In this document: piece after piece, positions 23,366 through 34,429 of the stretch | How positions within the stretch are numbered: the first letter of the stretch is position 1 | Layout of the letters: each line of letters begins with the position of its first letter | From: Arbacia lixula | Taxonomy: Eukaryota > Echinodermata > Echinoidea > Arbacioida > Arbaciidae | NCBI GenBank assembly: GCA_963669155.1 | Contig: OZ022583.1 | Location: 17,911,694 to 17,975,693 of the forward strand | DNA: 64,000 nucleotides | Direction: 5' to 3' | Position numbers and translations under genes: made by a program | Notes under the pieces: generated by a model | Database searches by the model: none | The model's input: the letters and a program-made list of their open reading frames with translations, nothing else | Told to the model about the DNA's origin: nothing

Positions 23366-23619
23366 TACACTTCAGCTGGTACATATTTGGGTTGGGTTAG
23401 GATCAGGGTTAGGTTAAGGGTTAAAATTTGTGAAATTAGTGGGATACCCCGGTTCCCTATTGTACGGGTTATTCGGCGTAGGCTCATAGCACGATTGAAA
23501 TTCCTTTGGAATCATACCGGGCAAATGTAATTTGTCAGGCCTAGTAATGTGAAATTAAAGGAAGGGCAGAGATTCTGCAACAGGCCAGGTTAGGCGTAGA
23601 TCAAAAAATCAGTCACTGT

Positions 23620-23765
23620 AGTCTGTAGCCTGTGTAGGACTAGGACGTTGGATTCGCTGAAATTGCATCTGTCAATCTGGCTCTTCTGAACACCCTCGGG
23701 GGTATGCCAAAAATGTAATATCGATCAAAGAATGCCCCGAATGAAATGGTTATGTAGGGTTATTT
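23620..23765. repeat. dispersed repeat, family 6, copy 1
   Basis: GGACGTTGG, GAAATTGCATCTG, CTGGCTCTTCTGAACACCC and GATCAAAGAATGCCC recur in order at 45265-45375. They also recur, as a shorter reversed piece, at about 50290-50370. Confidence 0.6.
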
Positions 23766-26039
23766 ATTTAGGCTCCCGCGCAGCGTAAGGGCTGGCTGCA
23801 GTATAAAGGACTGCAACAAGATAAAAGTAATTAAATCCTCAACACCGCATGGATTAACATCTGATATGTGTTGGGATCTATGAATTTGTGAGAAAAAACA
23901 CAGATCTTGCATACTTTTTGAAATTTTTGTGTAGTTGTGACTGACACATCTCAATCAAACTGCCTTAAAATGTATGAATGTGAATATTTTCCAGAAAGCT
24001 GAATAAGATTCATTGTTGCTATTACACTATGCAGCAAAATGTGCATAAATTTTCTTGAGTGTTACATTTGTGTAAAATCCATACAAAGTGCACTATCTAT
24101 GATTTTGAGAGCAGGACAGCAGTTAGCATGTTAACAACCCGTGGCAACTAATAACGTCATGACAAATATTACAAGATTTATTATTTTGGGCTACTTGTAA
24201 CATTTCTACACTAATGAATGTCAAAATGAGGAGGTACATGTGGGCTATTTTATACAAAATTGTCTTATTGTGGAATGTGGAGTGAACTTTATATTGCTTT
24301 AAAAAATACTCATTTTTATTACCTATTGCTTTTCTTCCACAGATGATCTTGTTTGTGGTGCATCTACTTACTCTTGAGGTGGTATGCATTGCTCCTCCAT
24401 ACACACCAGCCCAAGATGGAATTGGAAACCATGCTGACTGTATCCTTTTCTTTAGGAGAGAAACTTTCATTCATGTGATGTTTCCATTGAATTCAGTTCT
24501 GAACACTCCAATTTCAATATATGCACTACCAGTACTTTGTATAATATGTTTTCATGGTAACGCATTCCAGTGCTTTTTGGAGGTTTGGTCCACTAGCTAG
24601 CAAAACCTGTAAGATATTCTGAGTGCAATAGTAAATCAGGTGGATGTCATGAAAACAAGTTTTTGAACACAGTATGACAAGTGTTACTTGTAATTTCATT
24701 TTACATCACAGGAATGAGTTTCCCTGATAAAACTACATTTGGAAGAAACAACAATTGCATTCATGTTTATTTTATGTCGACTTGGTTTTTCCTTAATCCG
24801 TTGCTCTTTCATACAGTATATCAACTTGTAGCTGGATATTTTATTTCAGGCTATAGTATGTCTGTTATCTGTGCCTTTCTCCTTTACCGGCATGGTGTTT
24901 CAAGAAGGTATAGTGTACATTTATGTGATTATGCTTCCATCACAAAGTGCTAAAATGGCATTATTCATGGTTGTTTATGATATGTGACAGGAGAAATACC
25001 TGATAAATGAGGAGATTGTGAGTCCTATGGTTTAATGGTCACAGATCAACTTTAAATGAAAGAATTGCATGGATTACAGGATAACTTCACTCAAAACTAG
25101 TGCAATGATAAAATAAAGATCAGGGAAATCTATGTTTATGTTTTGGAGCAACAAACTATTTATGCACAGTTTGATCCAAAAGGAATGTTTTATGGTGGGT
25201 GCTCTTGTGTGATTACTGTCTGTTAGTGCTAGCGCTCTACACTTAATGAACTGCTTGCCGTCAACCATTTGGGATTTTATAAACCTGAAAGATCTACGGG
25301 GGGGGGGGGGGGGTGGCCCAGCAACAGACTGCACAATTATAGCAGATGACGATTGAAGTTTGGTATTTTAGTACCTCCTAAAAGTTTTTAGAAGGCTTCT
25401 CAGCAAGCCAAATTTGATTTTACGTTATATCAAATTGAAAAGAATTCTGCTCTCAAAAAATGTGATGAAGAAATATTCTTATTCGACTCAAAGTCAGTGT
25501 CCAGTCCTATCTTTGGGAAGGAAACACTTTTGAAATATGCTTATTTCTTTTCTTTTTACAAAATGCAAATGGAAAAGGGCTATCCTGACATTAAACATGA
25601 TATTGTCTTCTATTTTCCATAATCCATAATCGCAAGTGTTTGCACTGAAGATTCGTCTGTGTGCATGTGTGTCATTGGTCATTGTAAGCACGTTTCAAAA
25701 GGTGGCCAAACAAAGAATATAGGGATATCATCTTAGACATCTTACTGCACTTAAGGTGTAATATGCAACGAAAATTGTATAAAAAATAGAAAGTATTACA
25801 GACAAGACCTTGTGATGAAATAACATACCTTTGACCAATAAAACAAACAGATGTAAGCATGAATGATAGAATCATAGTTTAATGATAGAATCTTAGTTTA
25901 ATGTTGTTAACATTGGCAGTGCTAACTTTGCTTCTGTAGAATTCTCCAAATATCAATTAACAGCAGATGAACCTTGCCTGCTTAATCTCAGATAAACCAA
26001 AATCAACTAAGCGATTGTACGCTTTCTTTTTTACTCCAG
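23766..26039. other. no gene seen (within gene A intron 7)
   Basis: AT-rich sequence with only short open frames and no splice-bounded coding block that I trust. A G-run is at about 25300-25313. Confidence 0.5.
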
Positions 26040-26127
26040 TGTTCATCAGGTGAAGCGTGTTTGCAGAAAACTTGGTCTTCGTCGTCGTCCTGAATCACTG
26101 GAAGCTGACATAGTCCGAGCTATTGCT
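26040..26127 (+). CDS. possible orphan coding exon, 88 bp
   Basis: A clean acceptor (TTTTTTACTCCAG) and donor (GCT|GTAAGT) frame an 88-bp segment. In the open frame it encodes VHQVKRVCRKLGLRRRPE, then SLEADIVRAIA. The basic K-x-L-G-L-R-R-R pattern resembles the helix-turn-helix segment that precedes integrase-like domains in many marine invertebrate proteins, but that is a resemblance only. No partner exons were found on either side. It could be a remnant of a gene or a transposon. Confidence 0.3.
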
Positions 26128-27065
26128 GTAAGTTACCAAATTTGCTTAATTTTTTGTATTCTGTGACAGTAAATAGGTATATCCATCATTATAATACATT
26201 TCTGGAAGCAGAAGGCATGTTAAAATTGGCAGGCAGGCAATTTTGATTATACTTTGTTCTGTACCTCATCTTACCGTTGTTCTCAGCCATATATGTGTAT
26301 ATGGTCTTCATTAAATTATTGAAAGACATGATATGATTGTTAATGCTTGATCAGGTTATTCCTTCTATGTTTCATTGACAATGTGTTGTGGGTTTCCCCT
26401 TTGCCAGTTAGCCAACTGTTATGTCTTTTCAACAGATTGAACAAAGGAAAAAATAGTTCTATGGAATTCCTACTTCCCCTGAAATGGCTTGAAAGTGGCT
26501 ATAGGATATATATTGCCCATAATATATTGCAACATTATAGATGCACGTTGGTAAGAATTTTCTTGCTACTATTGAAAATGTAAAAATGAAATTGAAAATA
26601 TAGTTCGCACCAAACAAGACACAAAATAGATACACTGTATCATGGTATAAGATTTGGTCTTGATATGAATGGTGTCCATGAATGCATTGTATGAAGTGCA
26701 CAATTTTCAGTGTAAGAGCAAGGTGAGCTTTGTTTTCTTCAATTGCATTGGCAAGCTAGAGCAAATACCTGAAGACAGAAGAGGTATGACATCATTCCCC
26801 CATCCATTATGAGTGCTTCAGGTACGTAATTGCACCCCACATAATGTAGAATGACTTGACAACACTGGCCAATTCTGCTGACACAATGACTAGCAAGATT
26901 ATCAAAAAAATTGTGCTTATTTTGCGGTTATGGGCCACTTTGAATGGGAATGATCTGAAAGAATGAGTGTGTTTGCAATGCCCTTTGAGTGTTAATCTAC
27001 TTTTGGCCAATATGATAACAAAGGTTTGTCATCATGGGTAATTGTCCTTGTATATCCTTTTATGT
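26128..27065. other. no gene seen
   Basis: AT-rich intron sequence of gene A; nothing supportable. Confidence 0.5.
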
Positions 27066-27796
27066 GGTTTAACCAGGGATACTTTAGGAAGGAGGGACAA
27101 CTCAAGCATAATATATTCAAACATCTGTAAGCGTGCGAATGAATGTCATAAGCATTCCACAATCACTGCAATGCTTTGATGTCCCATGCGCGGCACCGTC
27201 ATTTTGCTGCCGTCAACTTGGAAAGCAATATCTTTAATTCCCTTTTTTGTTTCTCGAAGCTGTGTTTCTTATCACATTTTTTTGTAATTTTCAAGAAAGT
27301 TAAGGGCAACACCACTTAAGATCCTGTATCGTTTTTCTTCTAAATAATTGTCAAATAATGCACAAACGGAGATATAAGATAATATTCTTACTTACTTACA
27401 TAATTAACAACTTTCTTCACTTTCCGTAGATTTCCGGAAATGTCTAATTCAGTCATTATCAAATTATATATTAAGCTGTTAATTTTCATTAACAGAGTTT
27501 GCGTGAATTTGCGTGCAGCTCAGATATTTTACTAAAAAAAACTTTATTTTTGTTTGCTGATACCTTTTTTCCTCACAAAAGTATTGATGCAATCCAACAG
27601 AAGTGGACAAGCGAAATAAGACTCTACATTTCTTTTGTTCTCTCTTAGAAACTGTTGCTAGGCAATCCTGTTCGTTATTGTTAAAACACATGAAAAACAC
27701 ACGCTGAGACCACATTATTTTTTCGTCGGTGCCACGCATGGGCTCAAAGAAAGAATGTTGTTTTATGTCCTCACATAACATTTCCCTGGTTTAACC
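27066..27796. mobile_element. MITE family 1, copy 2 (731 bp)
   Basis: The ends are inverted repeats GGTTTAACCAGGGA and TCCCTGGTTTAACC, each nearly self-complementary. The interior matches 1113-1509 in order, plus an extra 330 bp in the middle. No transposase frame. Confidence 0.7.
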
Positions 27797-28559
27797 ATTA
27801 AATAAAATGGAATCATCTTCTTACTGTGCAAGATTCCATGTGAGAGTTCCATAGAATCAATGCAGATGTGCATAGGGTTTGGATGGTTGAACATATAAAG
27901 TACTGTATATGCTATATATTCAGCGAGTATGATTTCTTGTGACTTAGCGACAATTTCGCGAGTGGTTAGACCGTGGATCGTGGAGTACGGAGTAATATTA
28001 GTACATGTGTGCATGTCGTATTCATGTCGGGATCAAAGTTAATAAACTTTACGTGGTGTTAAATTCACGAATAGCACCTGACTCAAGAAATTCACAAAAA
28101 TTAAAAACCGTGAAATATATGGAGTATACAATATTTAGTGAGGATCAATGTCTACTTGTTCCCAGGTGAGGCATTTCCTGGACAGCAGCCTGTACGACCT
28201 GCGGCAGCTGAGCATGCGGAGGATCAGCTACCAGTTCTCGGTGGCCTGCCCCTGTAGCAAGGTGTGCTTGGCCCACAGCCAGTCAGCCTGCGGCCAGGAG
28301 GCCTGCCTACACTTCCTGAGTCTGGACCAATGCCTGGCAAACAAGGTGCTTCTGTGCGAGTCCCGGCAGGTGCGTATCAAGGCCTCTCAGCAGCGGTTCC
28401 CATCGGAGAGGGCGAAAGTTCCCTGTAAGTGGCGCTTAATTTCTAAACGCAATGAGAAAAAGTCATTGTTTGCAGCTCAACAAGTCTGTAGAGAAAACTT
28501 TCTTTGACTGTTTCCATGAAATATATAATGTCACCATTTTGAGCTAGTACATCTTTTTA

Positions 28560-29745
28560 TGCCTCGGCCATGTAGTGGCCTTATGTTTTCGGGTTGTCCG
28601 TCCGTCCATCCGTCCGTCCGTCCGTCTGTCCGTCTGTCTGTAAGTCTGTCCGTCCGTCTGTCCGTAAGTCCGTCCGTCCGTCCCGAATCCGTTTAGGCAA
28701 TATCTTGAGAACTGCTGAGCAGATTTGCTTCAAACTTGGTACATGTATGTATTGCATGAAACTAATGAAGTGTGTAAAATTGGGGTCAAATCTGATTGAT
28801 GTCAAAGGTCAAAGGTCAATGAACTTTGTAAAAATTGCCCCGAAACGATCTTTTCCACAATAAATCCAAATCCAAGGATGCAATTCTCATTAAACATGGT
28901 AGAAAGATAGATCACTACTTGGGGATAGACTGGTGACATTTTTGGTAAAATTCCTGAAAGGTCAGAGGTCAAAGGTCAATGAAATTTGTGAAAATTTCCC
29001 AAAAATTGACCTTTTTCACAATAAATCCAAATCCAAGGATACAATTCTCATTGAACATTATACAAAGATAGATCACTACTTGGGGATAAACTGGTGACAT
29101 TTTTGGTAAAATTCCTGAAAGTTCAGAGGTCAAAGGTCAATGAACTTTGCCAAAATTGGCTAGAAATTGCCCCCAAATTGATAATTTTCAAAATATATCC
29201 AAATCCAATGGAGCAATACCAACCAAACATGGTGCAAAGATTGATCACTACTAGACTGGTGATATTTTGGGTGAAATTTCGCAAAGGTCAGGGACCAAAG
29301 GTCAATGAACTTTGCCAAAATTGGCTAAAAATTGCCCCCAAATAGATATTTTTCACATTGAATCCAATACTAATGATTTAATTCAAACCAAACATAGTAC
29401 ATAGATTTATCACTTCATGGAGGTAGACTGATGAAGTTTGTGTAAAATTCCTGAAAGATCAAAGATCAATGAACTTCACCCAAAATTGGCTAATTTTAAA
29501 CAAATTTGATACAAGGATGAATTTAGACAGACTGGTTAGATTGGAAGTCAAAGAAGTAAGAGGTCAAAAGTCAATGAACATTGCCAAACTTGGCTTAACT
29601 TGAAAAAAAAAACAGAATGTGATATTTTCATTTCAAATAGGAGCAATGGAACATTGCCCACCAAACATACACATTTTCTGAAAATAGCAAAGAGGCGGAG
29701 GCATATTTATCGACTGCGTGGCAGTTGAATTGCTCTAGTTAATCA
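28560..29745. repeat. dispersed repeat, family 7, copy 1, with GTCC array and AGGTCA repeats
   Basis: Begins TATGCCTCGGCCATGTAGTG, then a (CCGT)n-type array (28600-28683). Then come four or five degenerate modules of about 160 bp, each containing AAAGGTCAATGAAC, GCCAAAATTGGCT-like words and AAATCCAAATCCAA. It ends GGCGGAGGCATATTTATCGA...GCAGTTGAATTGCTCTA. A shorter relative with the same two ends is at 33985-34425. It fills the intron of the TIR-domain fragment. Ends carry short inverted TATGCCTC/GAGGCATA words. Confidence 0.7.
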
Positions 29746-30579
29746 AACTTTCACTTATATGTTTCTTTCATGTATCTGCTTATATAGAAACAAACATAAT
29801 TTCAGGGTGAACTATCCCTTTAATGTGCCAGATAAACTCTAGCATTATGGGAATAAAGTGCTGATGTGGCATACGTCATACCCATCGTTATGCTAACTTC
29901 TGGTTCTCAACAACATCTTTCAAGTGAGAGTATCACTGGTCCGAGATTGTGTAGTGCGCTAATGTCAGGCACTCACGCTGAGAGTCCCCGCTATGGTCAC
30001 TGCTGTTCACTCTACCCTCATAGATTAGAACCAGTTGTCTTGACAACTTGATTCTATGAGGCCACACTTCGGTACTCTATTCTGTGCATACCTTGTGAAT
30101 AAGCTCACATATTGCACTCAAAGATTTGAAATTATATCAAACAAATAAATGATTCAAAGGCAGCATGTTTGAAAGTGACAAATCAATTTGTGGTTTTTCT
30201 TCTTGACCCTTGCTAGAGTGAATATCTGAAAACAAACTGAAAGTTTGACTCAAATATTGACTTAGTACCCTATGATTCATAACTGTGATTGGCCTATCAA
30301 TTGCCTCAGTTTTTGACTTAAGCAAGTTTCCAGAATACCAACTGAGCTAAGGCAGAATTAGACGAAAATTTCTTTTAGTTTTTCTGTTTTAATTTACATG
30401 ATTTGTCATGGTCTGAAATATTTATCATTGCTAATGCTTCTTTTGGAAATTTACTGATGTACCAATGGTATGTTTTGCATGTTCTTATATCAAATATTTT
30501 TAAGGTCTGTAAATCAACTTAAACTTGAACTTAAACTTATTTTCTACAGAGGGATGGGCTCCTAATTAGGCTTATACCT

Positions 30580-30720
30580 AAAGATTTCTTTAATATTATT
30601 TATGGTACAGTGTACTATGTAAAATGTTCACAATGTTCTGTATCATGTACCTTCTGACGTCCACTTTTTCAATATTTTCTTTATGTACATATTGAATAAA
30701 ATGAATTTGAATTTGAGACT
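30580..30720 (+). repeat. probable LINE 3' tail
   Basis: Ends AATAAAATGAATTTGAATTTGA, the short terminal repeat and poly(A)-signal style typical of CR1/L2-like LINE 3' ends. No reverse transcriptase frame is attached, so it is a 5'-truncated copy. Confidence 0.4.
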
Positions 30721-31694
30721 TGTTCTGCTTGTTCAGGTGTTCCTTTGCTGCACCATGAGTACATCATGTCGGAGACCTGCAACCGAGAGGTCAGCCTGGC
30801 AGATCAACTCAAGAAGCCCTTCATCCCAATGATCTTCAAGCCGGTCCCCTAGCCCCCGCCCAGCGGTCTGGCCCTCATTGCCTCACAACTCATCTGCGTG
30901 ACCTTCATCTGGGTTGGGGGGTCGGGGGTCAAGGCAGACCTACACATGAAGTACCAGGACGTGGTGACCCAGATGGTGCGCTACATGCACCCGCTGCGGC
31001 CGGGGCCGGTGGTCAGGCTGGACAGCTCCTCGGCAAAGATCATCTCCCTGCAGAGCCCGCGGGAGGACGCCCACACAACCCTTCAATCTCACGAAGCTTC
31101 AATCACAATACAATCATATAGTGGTAATTGAATATCTTCTTAGGGGGCCTGAATCTGATTTCCTTTTAGAAGGGGTCAATTCATCCCTATGTCTCTCTAA
31201 AATACCATGTGGTGTTTTAGTAAAATTGCTAATAAAACAGGTTAAATATCTATTTAAGTTTGTGTCAATTTGCATAACCTCTCCTCAGTGTTGATAGCTG
31301 AGAAGTCATTATACGCTTGAAATTTCACATTGAATTCTCATGACCAGTTAAACCTTTCAGGGCAACACAATCCTGTTTAATACAGATATTGTGCAATGTT
31401 CACCTCGAGGTCACACTTTCGGTGGGATTGCTTGAAAGCATCCTTACAGCAGTGTCACACACATCCATTTTTTGGCTGATTTGACATTTGAAAACTTGTG
31501 CAGATATACGCAGTCAGGTTGGTTTTAAAGTTTCATATTGAATGCGTAAGACCTTGATTTTAGAGGCTATGTGGAACATGTTTGGTTGCAGCTAGACCTT
31601 CATGTTATCAAATGTGGTTGTCAAGCCAATTTTATTAGTCATGCGTTATGATTGCCAGTCTCCGAATGACATGCAGTTTAAATCGGTACTCTTT

Positions 31695-31920
31695 GTGATA
31701 TTACACTTTGTGTACTTACAGATGTGATATTACACTCAAGTAGTGTAAATGTGATGTTACACTATTAATATCAATGTAATATTACACTCATAATGTAAAT
31801 GTAATAGTAAATGTAATATCACACTCTGTAAGTGTGTGAATGTGATATTACACTCTTGAGTAGTGTGAATGTGATGTTACACTCTTGAGTAGTCTTAATG
31901 TGATGTTGCACTCTTGACAT
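31695..31920. repeat. AT-rich minisatellite, about 38-bp units
   Basis: At least six degenerate units of GTGATATTACACTCTTGAGT then AGTGTGAAT, varying at the ATATTA/ATGTTA position. Confidence 0.8.
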
Positions 31921-32429
31921 GTAACTCTTTAAGTGATCACTTATGAAATACATGTATTTGACCAAATAACATTTAAATTGGTACAATGATAATGTATATC
32001 ATGGATGTTTATAAGCAAATGGATAAACATCGCTTTGAACAAGGTTTAATGCCGCCACTTAATATTCATGACTAGCAGCTGCTCTCAACAATATGATGCA
32101 TGCGCGATTGCGTCACGTTCACCTGGATTTCATAATAGGTCATACGCATTCCTATACATGCATACATTTCAGCTTTCAGTGCTGAACTTTAAATTTTGTC
32201 ACTGAGTGCTTCTTACGTACTTAAAAAGGACGAGCAAATATGAAATTTGATACGTTTTGAGATGGAAATACTAGCTTGGCCGCGTTTTTCATGTTACTTG
32301 TCCAAAAGGAAAATATCTGAAAGTAATGTTTCATGCATTTTGTAAGCAGGTATGATGCAGAACATTGTGAAATTGAGACTTTTATACTGCAACTTGATAC
32401 ATGTATCACGTTTACAGCCTTTTTGCCAT

Positions 32430-32437
32430 ATTGTAAC
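32430..32437. repeat. 8-bp target-site duplication, left
   Basis: ATTGTAAC, identical to 33474-33481 on the other side of the hAT-type element. Confidence 0.85.
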
Positions 32438-33473
32438 TAAGCCTGAGTCATATCGATTTTTTCAGAAACCGGTGTTCGATGGCTTTGCGCCGATCGAACA
32501 TCGATGCATCGATACATGACGTCACCCAGCCACTGCCAAGAGCCAATTTATGAATGAAAATATAGTAAGCATACGCAGTGCAATCCTTCCATTTCCCCAC
32601 ATAGTATTCCACCAAAACAAGCGTGCAATTCTCTATCACCTCGTACCAAAATCGACCTAGAATTTCACTTTCCTATATTTTATATGAATTATGAAAGGTA
32701 TTCTCGGAGAATCTATTTTCTCACCAATACTGCACATGTAAGCGAATTTCGATTACTTCTTGTTTTTCCGTCAAAATCTTACAAATTAGCGTCAATATGG
32801 CATCGTATACATGTATGTAGGTTGGAATCTGTAGAGTGTATTGCAACGGGCAGAAAGTCAATCAGCTTCCGGGTTGCGATTTTTTTTTCCCGTAACCCTA
32901 ATGCGTCGAAAAATCGCTTCCGGGTTTCGGACAACGTGACCGGATATCGTTATCACTATTTTGGCGACCACGTGGTTATGACGTGATCTACGCGATGCAC
33001 CAATCAGTGGTCTCCGAATCGCTGTACGGAGACGCTCTATTAGTCTGTACGTTGGCAGCGTGTATGCAAATGAGCCTTACGCACGATTGCCACTGTATTT
33101 CCGGGTTTTCACAACACACGATGCTATCCGTTGTACAAAGTCTATGGACAATTGTTTGTTGTGGCGTTGCGCTGTATATAATAGTGAACGAATCAAATCC
33201 AAGTAGGTAGTAGCTGCTTGATCATCAAGCGACCTGTTCATTCTCTTGATGCGTTACCTGCAAAACTCACAAAAGAGAGTAGGAACCAAGTAAGCAAATT
33301 AAGATTGTGAAAATATGAAGATAAATTGTGTATAACAGGACTATCAAACAAAAGATTTTGTGTTTTCTAGTCAATTTGGTAATTTCATCGATGCATCGAA
33401 TTCATCAAAACGAAATCGGAGTTCGACTTCTTCGATCGAACACCGGCTTAATAATCGATTCGACTCAGGCCTA
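32438..33473. mobile_element. non-autonomous hAT-type DNA transposon (1036 bp)
   Basis: Perfect 8-bp flanking duplication ATTGTAAC. Terminal inverted repeats TAAGCCTGAGTC and GACTCAGGCCTA. A longer imperfect inverted region follows, with CCGGTGTTCGAT and GATGCATCGAT on both sides. An 8-bp duplication with TA(A/G)G-type tips is the hallmark of the hAT superfamily. The interior has only short frames, no transposase and no zinc-finger BED domain, so it must move in trans. It lies within gene A intron 7. Confidence 0.85.
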
Positions 33474-33481
33474 ATTGTAAC
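33474..33481. repeat. 8-bp target-site duplication, right
   Basis: ATTGTAAC directly after the right tip of the hAT-type element. Confidence 0.85.
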
Positions 33482-33984
33482 ACTATTCCTCGATTGAATC
33501 TTTACTGATGCATCGTAGGTATTACATGTCACAACTGCGCAAGCATATGGGGTGAGGATATTTCCCCAAATTCTTCTGCGCATCCGATTTTGTTTATACG
33601 TCAAAAGCAGGCAAAATTCATCCAGAGAATCGGCAGCATTGAACATCGAGATCAAAGAGAAAATCTTTGTGAAGGATTCTTTGTGACTAGAAAGAGAGTA
33701 CAATGAATCTGCATTAATTAAACGGCTGATGTTTATCCATGTTTAAAACATCCTTGTGTATATGTACATGTACATGTATACACATATGCATGATGGCATT
33801 AAGTTTGAGCCCAGCCCGATGCGTAGATCCTGGGACAAGGTGTTTTATTCATCCTTGTCCCTCTCAACCCAGGTATAGTACATGAGTACGGCTGCTCGGC
33901 TAAAGCCAGGGTCATAGTAAAGCATTTCAAGTGGTACTTCATGCTAGAGAAGCTATATTGAAGTCTTTTTTATGATAGATCTTT

Positions 33985-34425
33985 TCATGCCTCCTCCGCA
34001 GAGTGGCCTGAGCATTATGTTTTGGGGTTGTCCATACGTATGCATCCCTGTCCACCTAAAATCATTTGAAGCAATATCAACGCAATATCAATTTTTTCAA
34101 AAAATTGCAAACATCTTTTTTCCCAAATAACTGTATTGAATAATCCAATTTTAAACCAACTTGTTGCAAGGATGAATGACTACATTGAGATTAGAAGTCA
34201 AAGAAGTAACAGGCAATGAATATTGTCAAACTTGGCTAACATGGCGCAATTTTGGTTGGCAATTACCGGTACTAGAAATTGAATGGTTAAGTTCACATAG
34301 GAATTCAATGGTACATTGCCAACCACACATACAAGGCTTCTGATAAGATTATCATGGTCGACCACCTGAATGTAACCAAAGGAGTAGAGGCATATTTATT
34401 GACTGTGTGGCAGTTGAATTGCTCA
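33985..34425. repeat. dispersed repeat, family 7, copy 2
   Basis: Starts CATGCCTCCTCCGCAGAGTG and ends GAGGCATATTTATTGACTG then GCAGTTGAATTGCTC, the two ends of the element at 28560-29745. The middle modules are reduced and the CCGT array is nearly gone. Confidence 0.7.
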
Positions 34426-34429
34426 TTCA

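Larger units (their letters stand above)
28166..31131 (+). pseudogene. two-exon fragment of a TIR-domain immune-type gene
   Basis: Exon one is 28166-28424 (acceptor CCCAG, donor CCCT|GTAAGT). Exon two starts at 30737 after TTCAG and is open to 31131 except for a TAG at 30850. The split codon T|GT joins the exons in phase. Exon one is Cys-rich (PCSKVCLAHSQSACGQEACL), like the region after the COR domain in ROC-COR proteins. Exon two contains SETCNREVSLADQLKKPFIP, which fits the conserved late part of a TIR domain, an immune signalling and NAD-cleaving fold. The TAG falls where Trp would be usual, so a single TGG-to-TAG change is likely. Neither start nor other domains are present. It lies antisense within intron 7 of gene A, GC-rich against AT-rich surroundings. 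The exact family is uncertain. Confidence 0.5.

Noticed and set aside
23133-23427. Possible interstitial telomere (CCCTAA words)
   Set aside because: Only a few degenerate units in inverted orientation; more likely the ends of a small transposon.
28590-28690. Possible CRISPR-like array (GTCCGTCC repeats)
   Set aside because: Simple four-base repeat with no spacers, in animal DNA; part of the family 7 element.
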